Assembly: GCF_004000215.1 (NCBI RefSeq)
Contig: NZ_RBVY01000008.1
Span: forward strand, 62,001 to 126,000
DNA: 64,000 bases
Direction of reading: 5' to 3'
From: Nitratireductor alexandrii
GTDB taxonomy: Bacteria > Pseudomonadota > Alphaproteobacteria > Rhizobiales > Rhizobiaceae
This document shows positions 15,941 through 25,144 of the stretch, piece after piece. The notes beneath the pieces were generated by a model. That model was given only the letters and a program-made list of their open reading frames with translations. It was not told the DNA's origin and did not search any database. Numbering within the stretch: the first letter of the stretch is position 1; each line of letters opens with the position of its first letter. The translations under genes were made by a program, and so were the position numbers.

Positions 15941-18865
15941 ATGAAAAAAGGCGATCATCTGTTCCTTGTCGACGGCTCCGGTTATATTTTTCGGGCCTAC
16001 CACGCTTTGCCGCCGCTGACGCGCAAATCCGACGGTCTGCCGGTCGGCGCGGTGTCGGGCTTTTGCAACATGCTTTGGAAGCTGATGCAAAGCGCCCGCG
16101 ACACCTCCGTCGGCGTGACCCCGAGCCATTTCGCGGTGATTTTCGATCATTCGGCGAAAACCTTCCGCAGCGAGCTCTATCCCGAATACAAGGCCAACCG
16201 CTCGGAGCCGCCGGAGGATCTGGTGCCGCAATTCGGCCTGATCCGCCAGGCTACGAAGGCGTTCGACCTGCCCTGCATCGAGATGGAGGGGTTCGAGGCC
16301 GACGATCTGATCGCCACCTATGCCCGGCTCGCCCGCGAGGCCGGCGGCGACGCCACCATCATTTCCTCCGACAAGGACCTGATGCAGCTCGTCGGCGACA
16401 AGGTGACGATGTACGACCCGATGAAGGACCGGGAGATCCGCGTTCCCGAAGTGGTCGAGAAATGGGGCGTGCCGCCCGAAAAGATGATCGACCTGCAGGC
16501 GCTGACCGGCGATTCGGTCGACAACGTCCCGGGCGTTCCGGGGATCGGGCCGAAGACCGCGGCGCAGTTGCTGGAAGAATACGGCGATCTCGACACGCTT
16601 TTGGAGCGGGCCTCCGAGATCAAGCAGAACAAGCGCCGCGAATCGATCATCGCCAATGCCGACAAGGCCCGGATATCGCGCGACCTGGTGCGCCTGCGCG
16701 ACGACGTGCCGGTCGGCGAGGCGCTCGACGAGCTGGTTCTGCAGCCGCCCGACGGGCCCAGGCTGATCGCCTTCCTGAAGGCGCTGGAATTTACCACGCT
16801 GACGCGCCGGGTCGCGGAGGCCACGGGCACCGACGCGGCCGAGGTGGAGCCGGCGGCGGTCGAGGTGGATGCGGCCGGGCGCGCGCGCGGCCCGGACCTC
16901 GACGCGGGCGACGGCCCGGCGGAAGCCGGTGACGGCCGGCAGGATTCGGGCGCCGACGATCCGACCCCCGCCGCGCTCGCCGCCAGGCGGGCCGAGGCGG
17001 CCGCCGCCGAACCGATCGACCGCTCCGCCTATGTCGTCATTCGCGACATGGAGACCTTGCGGGATTGGATCGCGGAGGCGCGGGAGGCCGGCATTGTCGG
17101 GTTCGACACCGAAACCACCTCGCTCGATCCGATGCAGGCCGAGCTGGTCGGCTTTTCGCTCGCGACCGCGCCCGGACGGGCGGCCTATGTGCCGGTCGGC
17201 CACAAACAGGGTGCGGGCGACCTTCTGGGCGGCGGGCTGGCCGAGGGTCAGATTCCGGTCGACGAGGCGCTGCAGGCGATCGGCGGGCTGTTGACCGACC
17301 CGGCCGTGCTCAAGATCGGCCAGAACATCAAATATGACTGGCTGCTGCTCTACCAGCACGGCATCGCCATGGCACCGGTCGACGACACGATGCTGATTTC
17401 CTACGTCCTCGACGCCGGCAAGGGCGGCCAGGGCATGGACGCGCTGTCGGAACGCTGGCTCGGCCACGTGCCGATCCCCTACAAGGAGGTGGCCGGTTCC
17501 GGGCGCAACGCCGTCACCTTCGACCTGGTCGACATCGACAAGGCGACCGCCTATGCCGCCGAGGATGCCGACATCACCTTGAGACTGTGGCGCGTCTTGA
17601 AGCCGCGCCTGGCGACCGATGGGCTGGTCAGCGTCTACGAGCGCCTCGAGCGCCCGCTGATCGACGTCATCGGCCGCATGGAAGCGCGCGGCATTTCCGT
17701 CGACCGCCAGATCCTGTCGCGTCTTTCCGGCGAGTTCTCGCAGGCGGCCGCCGGCGTCGAGGAAGAGATCTACGAGCTTGCCGGCGAACGCTTCAACATC
17801 GCCTCGCCCAAGCAGCTCGGCGACATATTGTTCGGCAAGATGGGACTGGAGGGCGCGCGCAAGACCGCCACCGGCCAATGGTCGACCTCGGCCCAGATCC
17901 TGGAGGATCTGGCCGCGGAGGGGCACGAACTGCCGCGCAAGATCGTCGGCTGGCGTCAGCTCACCAAGCTGAAATCGACCTATACCGACGCGCTGCCCGG
18001 CTTCATCAACCCCGAGACCAAGCGCGTCCACACCTCCTACGCGCTCGCCTCGACCTCGACCGGGCGGCTGTCGTCCTCGGATCCGAACCTGCAGAACATC
18101 CCGATCCGCACCGTCGAGGGCCGCAAGATCCGCACCGCCTTCATCGCCGAACCCGGCCGCAAGCTGATCTCGGCCGACTACAGCCAGATCGAGCTGCGGG
18201 TGCTGGCCCATATCGCCGACATTCCCCAGCTCCGGCAGGCCTTCGCCGACGGGATCGACATTCACGCCATGACCGCGTCGGAAATGTTCGGTGTGCCGGT
18301 CGAGGGCATGCCCGCCGAGGTGCGCAGGCGCGCCAAGGCGATCAATTTCGGCATCATCTACGGCATCTCCGCCTTCGGGCTGGCAAACCAGCTCTCCATC
18401 CCGCGCGAGGAGGCGAGCAGCTATATCAAGAAATATTTCGAGCGCTTCCCCGGCATTCGCGACTATATGGACAAGACCAAGGCACAGGTTCGCGAAAACG
18501 GCTATGTCGAGACCATCTTCGGCCGGCGCGCGCATTATCCCGAAATCCGCTCTCCCAACCCGCACCAGCGCTCTTTCAACGAACGCGCGGCCATCAACGC
18601 GCCGATCCAGGGCTCGGCCGCCGACATCATTCGCCGCGCGATGGTACGCATGGAAAAGGCGCTGGCAGATGCCGGCCTCGACAGCGTGCAGATGCTGTTG
18701 CAGGTGCATGACGAGTTGATTTTCGAGGCGCCGCGCGACGAGGTCGAGGCCGCGATTCCGGTCATCCGCGACATCATGGAAAACGCGGCCATGCCGGCGG
18801 TTTCGATGGCGGTGCCGCTGCATGTCGATGCGCGCGCGGCCGACAATTGGGACGAGGCGCATTAA
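15941..18865 (+). CDS. polA: DNA polymerase I
   Basis: A 974-aa three-domain enzyme for Okazaki fragment processing and repair. Residues 1-~295 are the 5' nuclease (MEGFEADDLIATYA, SSDKDLMQL, GVPGIGPKTA). Residues ~296-365 are an Ala/Asp/Gly-rich linker. The 3'-5' exonuclease keeps its catalytic DTET (Asp389, Glu391), so proofreading is likely active. The polymerase domain shows motif A SADYSQIELR (Asp746), motif B RRRAKAINFGIIYG and motif C VHDE (Asp924). The frame opens at 15881, but the ATG at 15941 (MKKGDHLFLVDGSGYIFRAY) matches the family start. Confidence 0.96.
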   Translation: MKKGDHLFLVDGSGYIFRAYHALPPLTRKSDGLPVGAVSGFCNMLWKLMQSARDTSVGVTPSHFAVIFDHSAKTFRSELYPEYKANRSEPPEDLVPQFGLIRQATKAFDLPCIEMEGFEADDLIATYARLAREAGGDATIISSDKDLMQLVGDKVTMYDPMKDREIRVPEVVEKWGVPPEKMIDLQALTGDSVDNVPGVPGIGPKTAAQLLEEYGDLDTLLERASEIKQNKRRESIIANADKARISRDLVRLRDDVPVGEALDELVLQPPDGPRLIAFLKALEFTTLTRRVAEATGTDAAEVEPAAVEVDAAGRARGPDLDAGDGPAEAGDGRQDSGADDPTPAALAARRAEAAAAEPIDRSAYVVIRDMETLRDWIAEAREAGIVGFDTETTSLDPMQAELVGFSLATAPGRAAYVPVGHKQGAGDLLGGGLAEGQIPVDEALQAIGGLLTDPAVLKIGQNIKYDWLLLYQHGIAMAPVDDTMLISYVLDAGKGGQGMDALSERWLGHVPIPYKEVAGSGRNAVTFDLVDIDKATAYAAEDADITLRLWRVLKPRLATDGLVSVYERLERPLIDVIGRMEARGISVDRQILSRLSGEFSQAAAGVEEEIYELAGERFNIASPKQLGDILFGKMGLEGARKTATGQWSTSAQILEDLAAEGHELPRKIVGWRQLTKLKSTYTDALPGFINPETKRVHTSYALASTSTGRLSSSDPNLQNIPIRTVEGRKIRTAFIAEPGRKLISADYSQIELRVLAHIADIPQLRQAFADGIDIHAMTASEMFGVPVEGMPAEVRRRAKAINFGIIYGISAFGLANQLSIPREEASSYIKKYFERFPGIRDYMDKTKAQVRENGYVETIFGRRAHYPEIRSPNPHQRSFNERAAINAPIQGSAADIIRRAMVRMEKALADAGLDSVQMLLQVHDELIFEAPRDEVEAAIPVIRDIMENAAMPAVSMAVPLHVDARAADNWDEAH

Positions 18866-19501
18866 TTGGACGGTTTTCTGCCGGTCTCGGCCGGAAAGTT
18901 GCTGTCGTTCTCGCTGGCCTCGTTCCTGATCGAGCTCACGCCCGGCCCCAACATGACCTATCTGGCGCTGGTCGCCGCGCAGGAGGGGCGGCGGCCGGGT
19001 TACGCCACGGTCGCCGGCGTCTCGCTCGGACTGGCGGTTATCGGCTTTGCCGCCGCCTTCGGCGTTGCCGAGATCGTCCAGGCCTCTCCCTTGCTCTATG
19101 AGGCGCTGCGTTGGGCCGGTGTGGCGTTCCTGCTCTACCTGGCCTGGGACGGCTGGCGTGGCGGCGTCGACGTTGTCGCCGAGACGGTGCGGCCCGCCGC
19201 CAGGGAAAAATATTTCGCCCGCGGCCTGATCACCAACCTGCTCAACCCCAAGGCGGCCGTGTTCTACGTCGCCGTCTTGCCGACCTTCCTGGAGGCGGGG
19301 CATCCGCCCCTGGCGCAAACGCTGACATTGACGACGACCTATGTTGTTGTGGCAACGCTCGTGCATGTGCTGATCGTGACGCTGGCCGGCGCGCTCGAGC
19401 CATTGCTCAACAATGCGCGGCGCGAACGCCTGGCACGTCGGGTCCTGTCGGGGATGCTGGCGCTGGTCGCCTTGTGGTTCGGCTGGTCGACTGCGCGCTA
19501 G
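18866..19501 (+). CDS. LysE family amino-acid exporter
   Basis: A 211-aa membrane protein of the LysE/RhtB family with about six hydrophobic segments. The family signature ELTPGPNMTYLALVAAQEGRRPGY starts at residue ~23, and NLLNPKAAVFYVAVLP follows mid-protein. The start is an unusual TTG directly after the polA stop (TAATTG). The polA TAA is in frame just upstream, so no earlier start is possible, and later ATGs would remove the signature. GAGG precedes it, so translation is probably coupled to polA. Its stop codon is the left CTAG of repeat copy B. The exported amino acid is unknown. Confidence 0.9.
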   Translation: MDGFLPVSAGKLLSFSLASFLIELTPGPNMTYLALVAAQEGRRPGYATVAGVSLGLAVIGFAAAFGVAEIVQASPLLYEALRWAGVAFLLYLAWDGWRGGVDVVAETVRPAAREKYFARGLITNLLNPKAAVFYVAVLPTFLEAGHPPLAQTLTLTTTYVVVATLVHVLIVTLAGALEPLLNNARRERLARRVLSGMLALVALWFGWSTAR

Positions 19502-19604
19502 CGCGTTTGCAGGCGACGTGGAAACCGGTTCGCCGATCGCTAAACGTCTTAAAATAACAAGGTGGAGCCGGTCTGCGGCGCCGTGAGGGGCGGAACGGCG
19601 CTAG
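19498..19604. repeat. Dispersed CTAG-bounded double-hairpin repeat, copy B
   Basis: A 107-bp copy with CTAG at both ends (19498-19501 and 19601-19604). It fills the whole gap between two convergent genes, and both take their TAG stop from its terminal CTAG. It is more diverged than A and C (GCGTTTGC against GCTAAACGT in the long stem) but keeps the central GGCGA...GGTTCGCC and GAGCCGGTCTGC blocks. The symmetric stem-loops may also act as a bidirectional transcription barrier. Confidence 0.8.
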
Positions 19605-20032
19605 CCGGCATTGCCGCGCAGGCGTTCGTCGGGTTCGGCCGCGGCACAGGCCGCGCACAGGCCGCGAAACTCGATCACGGCCTTGTTCGGCCGGAAGCCG
19701 CTTTCGGCCACCCAGCTTTCCAGCCGCTTGCCGACCACCGGGTCGGCGAACTCGGCCACCTGGCCGCATTTCTCGCAGATCGCGAAAGCGGTGATGCCGT
19801 GCAAATGGGCATGGTCGCCGGTGCAGGCGACGAAGGAATTGAGGCTTTCGAGACGGTGCACGAGCCCGTCCTTCATCAGCCGGTCGAGCGCACGATAGAC
19901 CTGCAGCGGGGCGCGAAAGCCGTCGTCGCGCAAAAGATCGAGCAGCGCGTAGGCACTGAGCGGCCCTGCCGCGCCCTCGAGCTTTTCGAGAACGAGTGCC
20001 TGGTTGCGGGTAAGCTCTGCCTTGGCGTTCAT
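19601..20032 (-). CDS. zur: Fur family transcriptional regulator, Zur-like
   Basis: A 143-aa metalloregulator. The N-terminal winged helix spans residues ~1-75 (LTRNQALVLEKL, LSAYALLDLLRDDGFRAPLQVYRALDRLMKDGLVHRLES), followed by metal-site residues (DHAHLHGITAF), CEKCGQ and CAAC, the two CxxC pairs of the structural zinc site. Lack of the HHDH Fur motif and overall similarity favour Zur over Fur, Irr or PerR. Start 20032 (MNAKAELTRNQ) fits the family; the frame is open further upstream. It probably represses zinc uptake genes, none of which are in the window. Confidence 0.82.
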   Translation of the reverse strand: MNAKAELTRNQALVLEKLEGAAGPLSAYALLDLLRDDGFRAPLQVYRALDRLMKDGLVHRLESLNSFVACTGDHAHLHGITAFAICEKCGQVAEFADPVVGKRLESWVAESGFRPNKAVIEFRGLCAACAAAEPDERLRGNAG

Positions 20033-20178
20033 CTCATATCCTGCCGTATGGCCCACTTTGTGCGCCAGCCGCGCCTCGGGTGCAAGTCGCAGGCGTGCCG
20101 CGCCCGCGACTTGCATGCCGATCGCCGTTGCTCTTCCCGGAAAGATCCGGCCCGTGCGACCGTCGGCCGGGCGTCCCG

Positions 20179-20883
20179 TCAGCCGGCGGCCGGTGCTTTC
20201 TGCACGGCCGCGATGGCGTCTGCGAGGCCGGAAAGATCGTCGACGACCGCGTCGGCGCCGAGCGTTTCCAGCGCCTGTCTGGCATACCCGCCGCGCACCA
20301 GCACGCAGGGCAGGCCGGCGGCGCGCGCCGCCTCGGCATCGACGGCGCTGTCGCCGACCATCACCGCCGTGTCCGCCGTGGCGCCGATCGCGTCCAAGGC
20401 GGCAAACAGCATGTCGGGCGCCGGCTTGCTCGCCAGGCCCGGCCGGCTGCCGACCACGGCGCCGAATGCCTGTGACAGGCCGAAATGATCGAGGATCGCC
20501 TCCGTCGCGTCCTGCGGCTTGTTGGTGACGACGGCGAGCGCGGCGCCCCTGGCGCGTAGCTGCGCGAGGGCGGCCGCCGTGCCGGCCATCAGCGTGGTCC
20601 GCGCGGTCAGGCCGTCGCGATAGGCCGCCATCATGGCGTCGGTGGCTGCGGCCCTGCCGGCGGCGTCGAGCGGCCGGCCGCGTGCCTCGAAGGCGCGTTG
20701 CACCAGCTTGGCGACGCCGTTGCCCACCATGCCGCGCACCGCGGCGACATCGAGCGGCTGCGTGCCGTGTGCGGCCAGCACCGTATTCACCGCGGCGGCG
20801 AGGTCGGCCACCGAATCGATCAGCGTGCCGTCGAGATCGAACAGTACGGCAACACTGCCGGCTGGCTTGCCGTTGTGCCTCAC
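20179..20883 (-). CDS. gph: HAD family hydrolase, phosphoglycolate phosphatase-like
   Basis: A 234-aa haloacid dehalogenase-fold phosphatase. Motif I is LFDLDGTLIDS, motif II lies in AVVTNKPQD and motif IV is VMVGDSAVDAEAARAAG. An alpha-helical cap lies between motifs I and II, as in Gph. The start is GTG at 20883, overlapping the stop of the upstream thioredoxin-like gene (GTGA), with GGAAGGA upstream. No ATG is available nearby. Probable role: removal of 2-phosphoglycolate, supported only by family resemblance. Confidence 0.87.
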   Translation of the reverse strand: MRHNGKPAGSVAVLFDLDGTLIDSVADLAAAVNTVLAAHGTQPLDVAAVRGMVGNGVAKLVQRAFEARGRPLDAAGRAAATDAMMAAYRDGLTARTTLMAGTAAALAQLRARGAALAVVTNKPQDATEAILDHFGLSQAFGAVVGSRPGLASKPAPDMLFAALDAIGATADTAVMVGDSAVDAEAARAAGLPCVLVRGGYARQALETLGADAVVDDLSGLADAIAAVQKAPAAG

Positions 20884-21437
20884 GCGGCGTCCTTCCACTT
20901 GATCGAGCAGCCGATCGAGGCGATCTGCTCGCGCGGGCCCTCGCCGGTGCGGGCGACCTGCAGCATGGCTTCGTAGAGGTCGCGGCGCAGGTCGGCCGGT
21001 CCCTCTTCGCGCCGCGAGGCGTCCAGCCGGCCGCGATATTGCAGTTTCAGGTCGGCGTTGAAGCCGAAGAAATCCGGCGTGCAGGCCGCGCCATAGGCAC
21101 GCGCGACCGATTGGTCCTCGTCGTGCAGATAGGGAAAGGAAAACCGGTGCTTTTCGGCGAAGCGCTTCATGTTCTCGAACGAATCGTCGGGATGGCTCGT
21201 GGCGTCGTTGGAGTTGATGGCGACGAAGCCGATGCCGTTGTCGCGCAGGTCGCTGGCATCGCGCACGATGCGTCCGATCACCGCCTTCACGTAGGGGCAA
21301 TGGTTGCAGATGAAGGCCACCACCAGACCGCCAGGCCCGGCCAGGTCGGAAAGTTGATGCTTGTTGCCGTCCGTTCCCGGCAGGATCGCATCGACGGCCG
21401 GCCAGCCGAATTCGCAAACGGGGGGTATCGCAGCCAT
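20880..21437 (-). CDS. Thioredoxin-fold family protein (AhpC/TSA-Redoxin type)
   Basis: A 185-aa cytoplasmic redoxin. It has the subfamily marks VVAFICNHCPYVKAV (a C-X2-C active site at the end of strand 1), INSNDATSHPDDS, YGAACTPDFFGF and a C-terminal SIGCSIKWK. Proteins of this group resemble resA/TlpA-like redoxins but lack a signal peptide. Its stop overlaps the gph start, so the two form an operon. Substrate unknown. Confidence 0.85.
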   Translation of the reverse strand: MAAIPPVCEFGWPAVDAILPGTDGNKHQLSDLAGPGGLVVAFICNHCPYVKAVIGRIVRDASDLRDNGIGFVAINSNDATSHPDDSFENMKRFAEKHRFSFPYLHDEDQSVARAYGAACTPDFFGFNADLKLQYRGRLDASRREEGPADLRRDLYEAMLQVARTGEGPREQIASIGCSIKWKDAA

Positions 21438-21571
21438 GTGGCACTCTCCTCAGCCGGGTCGGGGCGCGTCCGGGCGCGGTCGCGTCATATCCGTTGTCGC
21501 GTTGCGGCCCGTCCCCGTGCGCGACCCGGCCGCCAGTTCGGGTGGATCATGCCCCAGGCGGGCGCGTCCTG

Positions 21572-22258
21572 TCACGCCGCCTTGGCAAGCGCGGCGTCGG
21601 CGGCGGTGCGGATGGCGTCGATATTGTCGCGATAGGCGGCCTGGGTGCCGCCCTTGAACACCGCCGAGCCGGCGACCAGCACGGTGGCGCCGGCCGCCGC
21701 CACCAGCGGCGCCGTTTGCGGCGTCACGCCGCCATCGACCTCGATATCGATCGGCCGGTCGCCGATCATCGCCTTGATCCGACGGATCTTTTCGACCACG
21801 GCCGGGATGAAGGCCTGGCCGCCGAACCCGGGATTGACGGTCATCAAAAGGATGAGGTCGAGCCGGTCGAGCACATATTCGATCACGCTTTCCGGCGTCG
21901 ACGGGTTGAGCGAGACGCCCGCCTTCTTGCCGAGCGCCTTGATGGCCTGCAGCGACCGGTCGAGATGCGGGCCCGCCTCGGCGTGGACGGTGATGATGTC
22001 GCAGCCCGCCTCGGCGAAGGCGGCCAGATAGGCGTCTGCGGGCGCGATCATCAAATGGCAGTCGAACACCTTGTCGGTGCGCGCGCGCACCGCCTTGATG
22101 ACAGGCGGTCCGAAGGTGATGTTGGGCACGAAATGGCCGTCCATCACGTCGAGATGGATCCAGTCGGCACCGGCTGCGGCGACGGCTTCCACCTCTTCGC
22201 CGAGCCGCGCAAAATCGGCGGACAGCACCGAGGGGGCAATGATCGACTTCATCGGCAT
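21572..22258 (-). CDS. rpe: Ribulose-phosphate 3-epimerase
   Basis: A 228-aa TIM-barrel enzyme interconverting ribulose-5-P and xylulose-5-P. Catalytic and metal residues are in [46 protein letters not shown] and EVDGGV, all intact. Two in-frame ATGs (22258, 22252) are possible starts. It is divergent from the caspase operon, with a 224-bp gap, and stands alone. Confidence 0.95.
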   Translation of the reverse strand: MPMKSIIAPSVLSADFARLGEEVEAVAAAGADWIHLDVMDGHFVPNITFGPPVIKAVRARTDKVFDCHLMIAPADAYLAAFAEAGCDIITVHAEAGPHLDRSLQAIKALGKKAGVSLNPSTPESVIEYVLDRLDLILLMTVNPGFGGQAFIPAVVEKIRRIKAMIGDRPIDIEVDGGVTPQTAPLVAAAGATVLVAGSAVFKGGTQAAYRDNIDAIRTAADAALAKAA

Positions 22259-22482
22259 GACGCGGAATCCTTTCGTGCGGCCGCTGCAACGGTGCGAACC
22301 GGATTGCAGCGGCGCGCGCTCCGTGTCAACACGGCCGGCGCGGTCGGAGGTGCGTCATCCCCGGCAGCGGCCCGTTCTTGCGGGTTTTGCTTGTTCTTGG
22401 GCGCAGCTTGAGTAGTTTTCCAAAAACGGCCCTATTGTTGGGCGACCTCTGTGGGCGAGGGACTGGGCTTGGGAGAAGTTTG

Positions 22483-24717
22483 ATGAAGCGGATATTGCAT
22501 CGCGCAACGCTGCTTGCCGCCGGCACGGCGGCCTTGGTGGCCGTGTTCACGGCCGGCATCGGCCAGGCGCTGGCGCGCACCAACTATGCCATGGTCGTCG
22601 GCGTGACGGCCTATCCGAACCTGCCGAAGCGAAACTGGCTGGTCGGGCCGCGCAACGACGCGCTTCTGGTGCGCGACTTCCTGACCACCCAGGCGCATGT
22701 GCCCTTCGAGCCGCAAAACGTGTTCGTGCTGGCCGACGACGTCGAGGGCGGCAGGGAGCCGACGCTTGCCGGCATTTTGGGATCGCTCGACGAGATCGCC
22801 GAAAAGGCCGGCCCCGACGATTTCGTCTATCTGCAGTTTTCCGGCCACGGGTTTCAGCAGACGGCGGCCGACCCGAGCACGGAGACCGACGGGCTCGACG
22901 AGATCTTCCTGCCCAAGGACACCGGTCGCTGGGTCGACCGGGCCAAGGGCATGCCCAACGCGCTGGTCGACGACGAGGTCGGCAAGGCGCTGACCAAGAT
23001 TCGCGCCAAGGGCGCCTTCGTCTGGGTGGTGTTCGACGCCTGTCATTCCGGCACCGCCACCCGCGCCGCGCCCGGAGACGACGTGCAGGAGCGCAAGATC
23101 GATCCCGAGGCGGTCGGGATGCCGGCCGAAATCCTGATCCCGGCGGACGGCGCGCGCAGCCTGTCGGGCGAGGCGGCCGCGGCCGCGCCGATGGAGATCG
23201 ACACGGCGCCGTCCGAGACGGCCGAGATGGGCGGCATGGTCGCCTTCTTCGCCGCGCAGACCGACGAGACCACGCCCGAAATGCCGCTGCCGCGCGGGGC
23301 GAAGGGCGCGCCGAAATACGGGCTGTTCACCCACACGCTGTTTTCGCAGCTCGGCGCCAATCCCAATGTCAGTTACCGCCAGCTCGCCCAGGGCATCCTG
23401 CAGCATTATGCGGCCATCAACCGGTCTTCGACGACGCCGCTTTTCGAAGGCGACCTCGACGCGCCGGTGTTCGGCACCGAACTCGACGACTTCATTCCGC
23501 AGTGGCCGATCGCGATCGGCGAACGCGGCGTGGAGATACCGGCCGGGCGCATCCACGGTCTGAGCGAGGGCGCGCGGCTGGCGATCCTCGACAAGCCGGG
23601 CGCGAGCGAGGAGGAGGCGATCGGCTACCTTGAGGTGACGTCGCTCGACACGTTCAAGAGCCGGCTTGTCATCGCCGGCCCGGACGACGCGGCCGAAACC
23701 GCCGACACCAGCGACATGACGGCGACCGCCGAACCCGCCGACGAGACCGGACGTGCCCTGATCGGGACCGTTTCCGAAATTCCCGAAAACGCCTTCGCGC
23801 GGCTGGTCGAGACCCAGTTCGATTTCGTGCTCAGGGTCGCCCGTCCCGGTCCTTCGGACGAATTCCCCGATGCGGTCGCCGGCGTCAATGCGCTGCTCGA
23901 CGCGGTCGCCGGCGACGACACGCGGCAGATGAGCGTCGAACTCGTCGATCCCGGCCAGCCGGCCGATCTGAGGCTGGCCGTGTTTTCGGAGGCGAGCCTG
24001 CCGGACGCGGCTTTCGACGCCAGCGCCGCACCCGGCCTGTGGTTCCTGCCCGAGGCCGGCACGATGACGCTGGAGGACGGCCGGCGTCCGCCCTCGATCA
24101 TCATGCAAAGCGGCGACGACGACGCCGTCGGCGAGGCCCTGGCCTTTTATCTGTCGCGCATCTATCGCGCGACCAATCTCGCCCGCATCAGCGAGGGCTC
24201 CGACTACGGCCCCGACGAGGTGACGGTCGATTTCACCCTGCAGCGCATGGCGAGCGGCAAGGAGGAACTGATCAGCGCGACGGCCGCCCCGCGTGCCGTG
24301 CCGCAGGATCGCGTGCGGGTGACGGCGACCAACAACACCGACAATCTGGTCGATCTGAACATTCTCTACATCGGCAGCGACTATTCCATCACCCACATGG
24401 CCAAGGAGCGGCTGCAGCCGTCGGCGACCTATGACGAGGTGTTTTTGGAATTCACCGACGAGAGTTTCGGTCGCGAGACCATGGTCGCCATTTTCACCGA
24501 GGCGTTCGACGGCAGTCAGACCGAGGATCTCGGCTTCCTGGCCCAGGACGGCCTGAAACAGACCATGCGCGGCGGCGCCGCCTCGATCGCCGACGCGATC
24601 CGGGCGATGGGCATGGGCGGTGCGACCCGCGCGGCCAAGGCGGTCGGCGGCACGCAAAGCCGCAAGGCGAGAGGGTCGGTCCGCTTCTTCCCGGTGCTGA
24701 CCGTGCCCAAGGGATGA
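22483..24717 (+). CDS. Exported caspase-like (C14) protein with C-terminal DUF4384-type domain
   Basis: A 744-aa protein. Residues 1-~28 form a signal peptide ending QALA. The caspase p20-like domain follows (residues ~29-310): YAMVVGVTAYPNLP, catalytic His122 in QFSGHGFQQ and Cys187 in FDACHSGTATR. Asp185, two before the Cys, is the residue that gives metacaspase/orthocaspase-type enzymes preference for basic P1 residues. The C-terminal part (~590-690) reads RVRVTATNNTDNLVDLNILYIGSDYSI, resembling DUF4384 beta domains. The middle is acidic and of unclear fold. ATG 22483 is preferred over an earlier in-frame start because the signal peptide begins there. It is the first gene of a five-gene operon. 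Confidence 0.88.
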   Translation: MKRILHRATLLAAGTAALVAVFTAGIGQALARTNYAMVVGVTAYPNLPKRNWLVGPRNDALLVRDFLTTQAHVPFEPQNVFVLADDVEGGREPTLAGILGSLDEIAEKAGPDDFVYLQFSGHGFQQTAADPSTETDGLDEIFLPKDTGRWVDRAKGMPNALVDDEVGKALTKIRAKGAFVWVVFDACHSGTATRAAPGDDVQERKIDPEAVGMPAEILIPADGARSLSGEAAAAAPMEIDTAPSETAEMGGMVAFFAAQTDETTPEMPLPRGAKGAPKYGLFTHTLFSQLGANPNVSYRQLAQGILQHYAAINRSSTTPLFEGDLDAPVFGTELDDFIPQWPIAIGERGVEIPAGRIHGLSEGARLAILDKPGASEEEAIGYLEVTSLDTFKSRLVIAGPDDAAETADTSDMTATAEPADETGRALIGTVSEIPENAFARLVETQFDFVLRVARPGPSDEFPDAVAGVNALLDAVAGDDTRQMSVELVDPGQPADLRLAVFSEASLPDAAFDASAAPGLWFLPEAGTMTLEDGRRPPSIIMQSGDDDAVGEALAFYLSRIYRATNLARISEGSDYGPDEVTVDFTLQRMASGKEELISATAAPRAVPQDRVRVTATNNTDNLVDLNILYIGSDYSITHMAKERLQPSATYDEVFLEFTDESFGRETMVAIFTEAFDGSQTEDLGFLAQDGLKQTMRGGAASIADAIRAMGMGGATRAAKAVGGTQSRKARGSVRFFPVLTVPKG

Positions 24718-24721
24718 GGCG

Positions 24722-25144
24722 ATGCTTGCCGCGATGATGGACAAGAGGTCGAACCGGACTGGCGCAGGACGCGTCGTGCCGCGCCTGCGGCCGGCCGCGG
24801 CGCTGCTTGCCGGGCTTTTCGCGGTCGCGCCCGCGCCGGCGGCCGAGCCGTGCGGCCTGTGCGCGGTGGCCGTCGCGATCAACCCGCCGCTGGCGCAATG
24901 CCTGCTCGACCGCTACGCCACGCTCGCCACCAGCGGCAATGGCGTGATCGCCGTCGACCTGAGCGATTGCGAAACCGAGCGCGGCATCGTCGAGGCACTG
25001 CCCGCCGTCGGCGGCGAACCGGACGAGCCGGACCTGAAATTCATCTTGTCGCGTCCCCAGCTCGATTGCCTGAAGAGCCGCCTCGAAGAGCCCGGCCTGG
25101 TGCGCGATCCCGTCACGCGGATCGATCTGGGCACGTGCGGATGA
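24722..25144 (+). CDS. Small exported cysteine-containing protein of the caspase operon, unknown function
   Basis: A 140-aa protein not recognised as any named family. The N-terminus is basic (KRSNR, RVVPRLR) and followed by AALLAGLFAVAPAPAAEP, a likely signal peptide with cleavage around residue 41. The mature ~100 residues contain CGLC at their start and four further Cys, suggesting disulfides in the periplasm, and many acidic residues. It starts 4 nt after the caspase stop and ends in an ATGA overlap with the next gene, so it is a fixed operon member. ATGs at 24734 and 24737 are alternative starts. Confidence 0.7.
   Translation: MLAAMMDKRSNRTGAGRVVPRLRPAAALLAGLFAVAPAPAAEPCGLCAVAVAINPPLAQCLLDRYATLATSGNGVIAVDLSDCETERGIVEALPAVGGEPDEPDLKFILSRPQLDCLKSRLEEPGLVRDPVTRIDLGTCG

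Noticed and set aside
15926-19366. A 1146-codon open frame on the minus strand opposite polA
   Set aside because: It is antisense to an intact polA in GC-rich DNA, has shadow composition (Arg/Gly/Asp/His-rich) and shows no domain.
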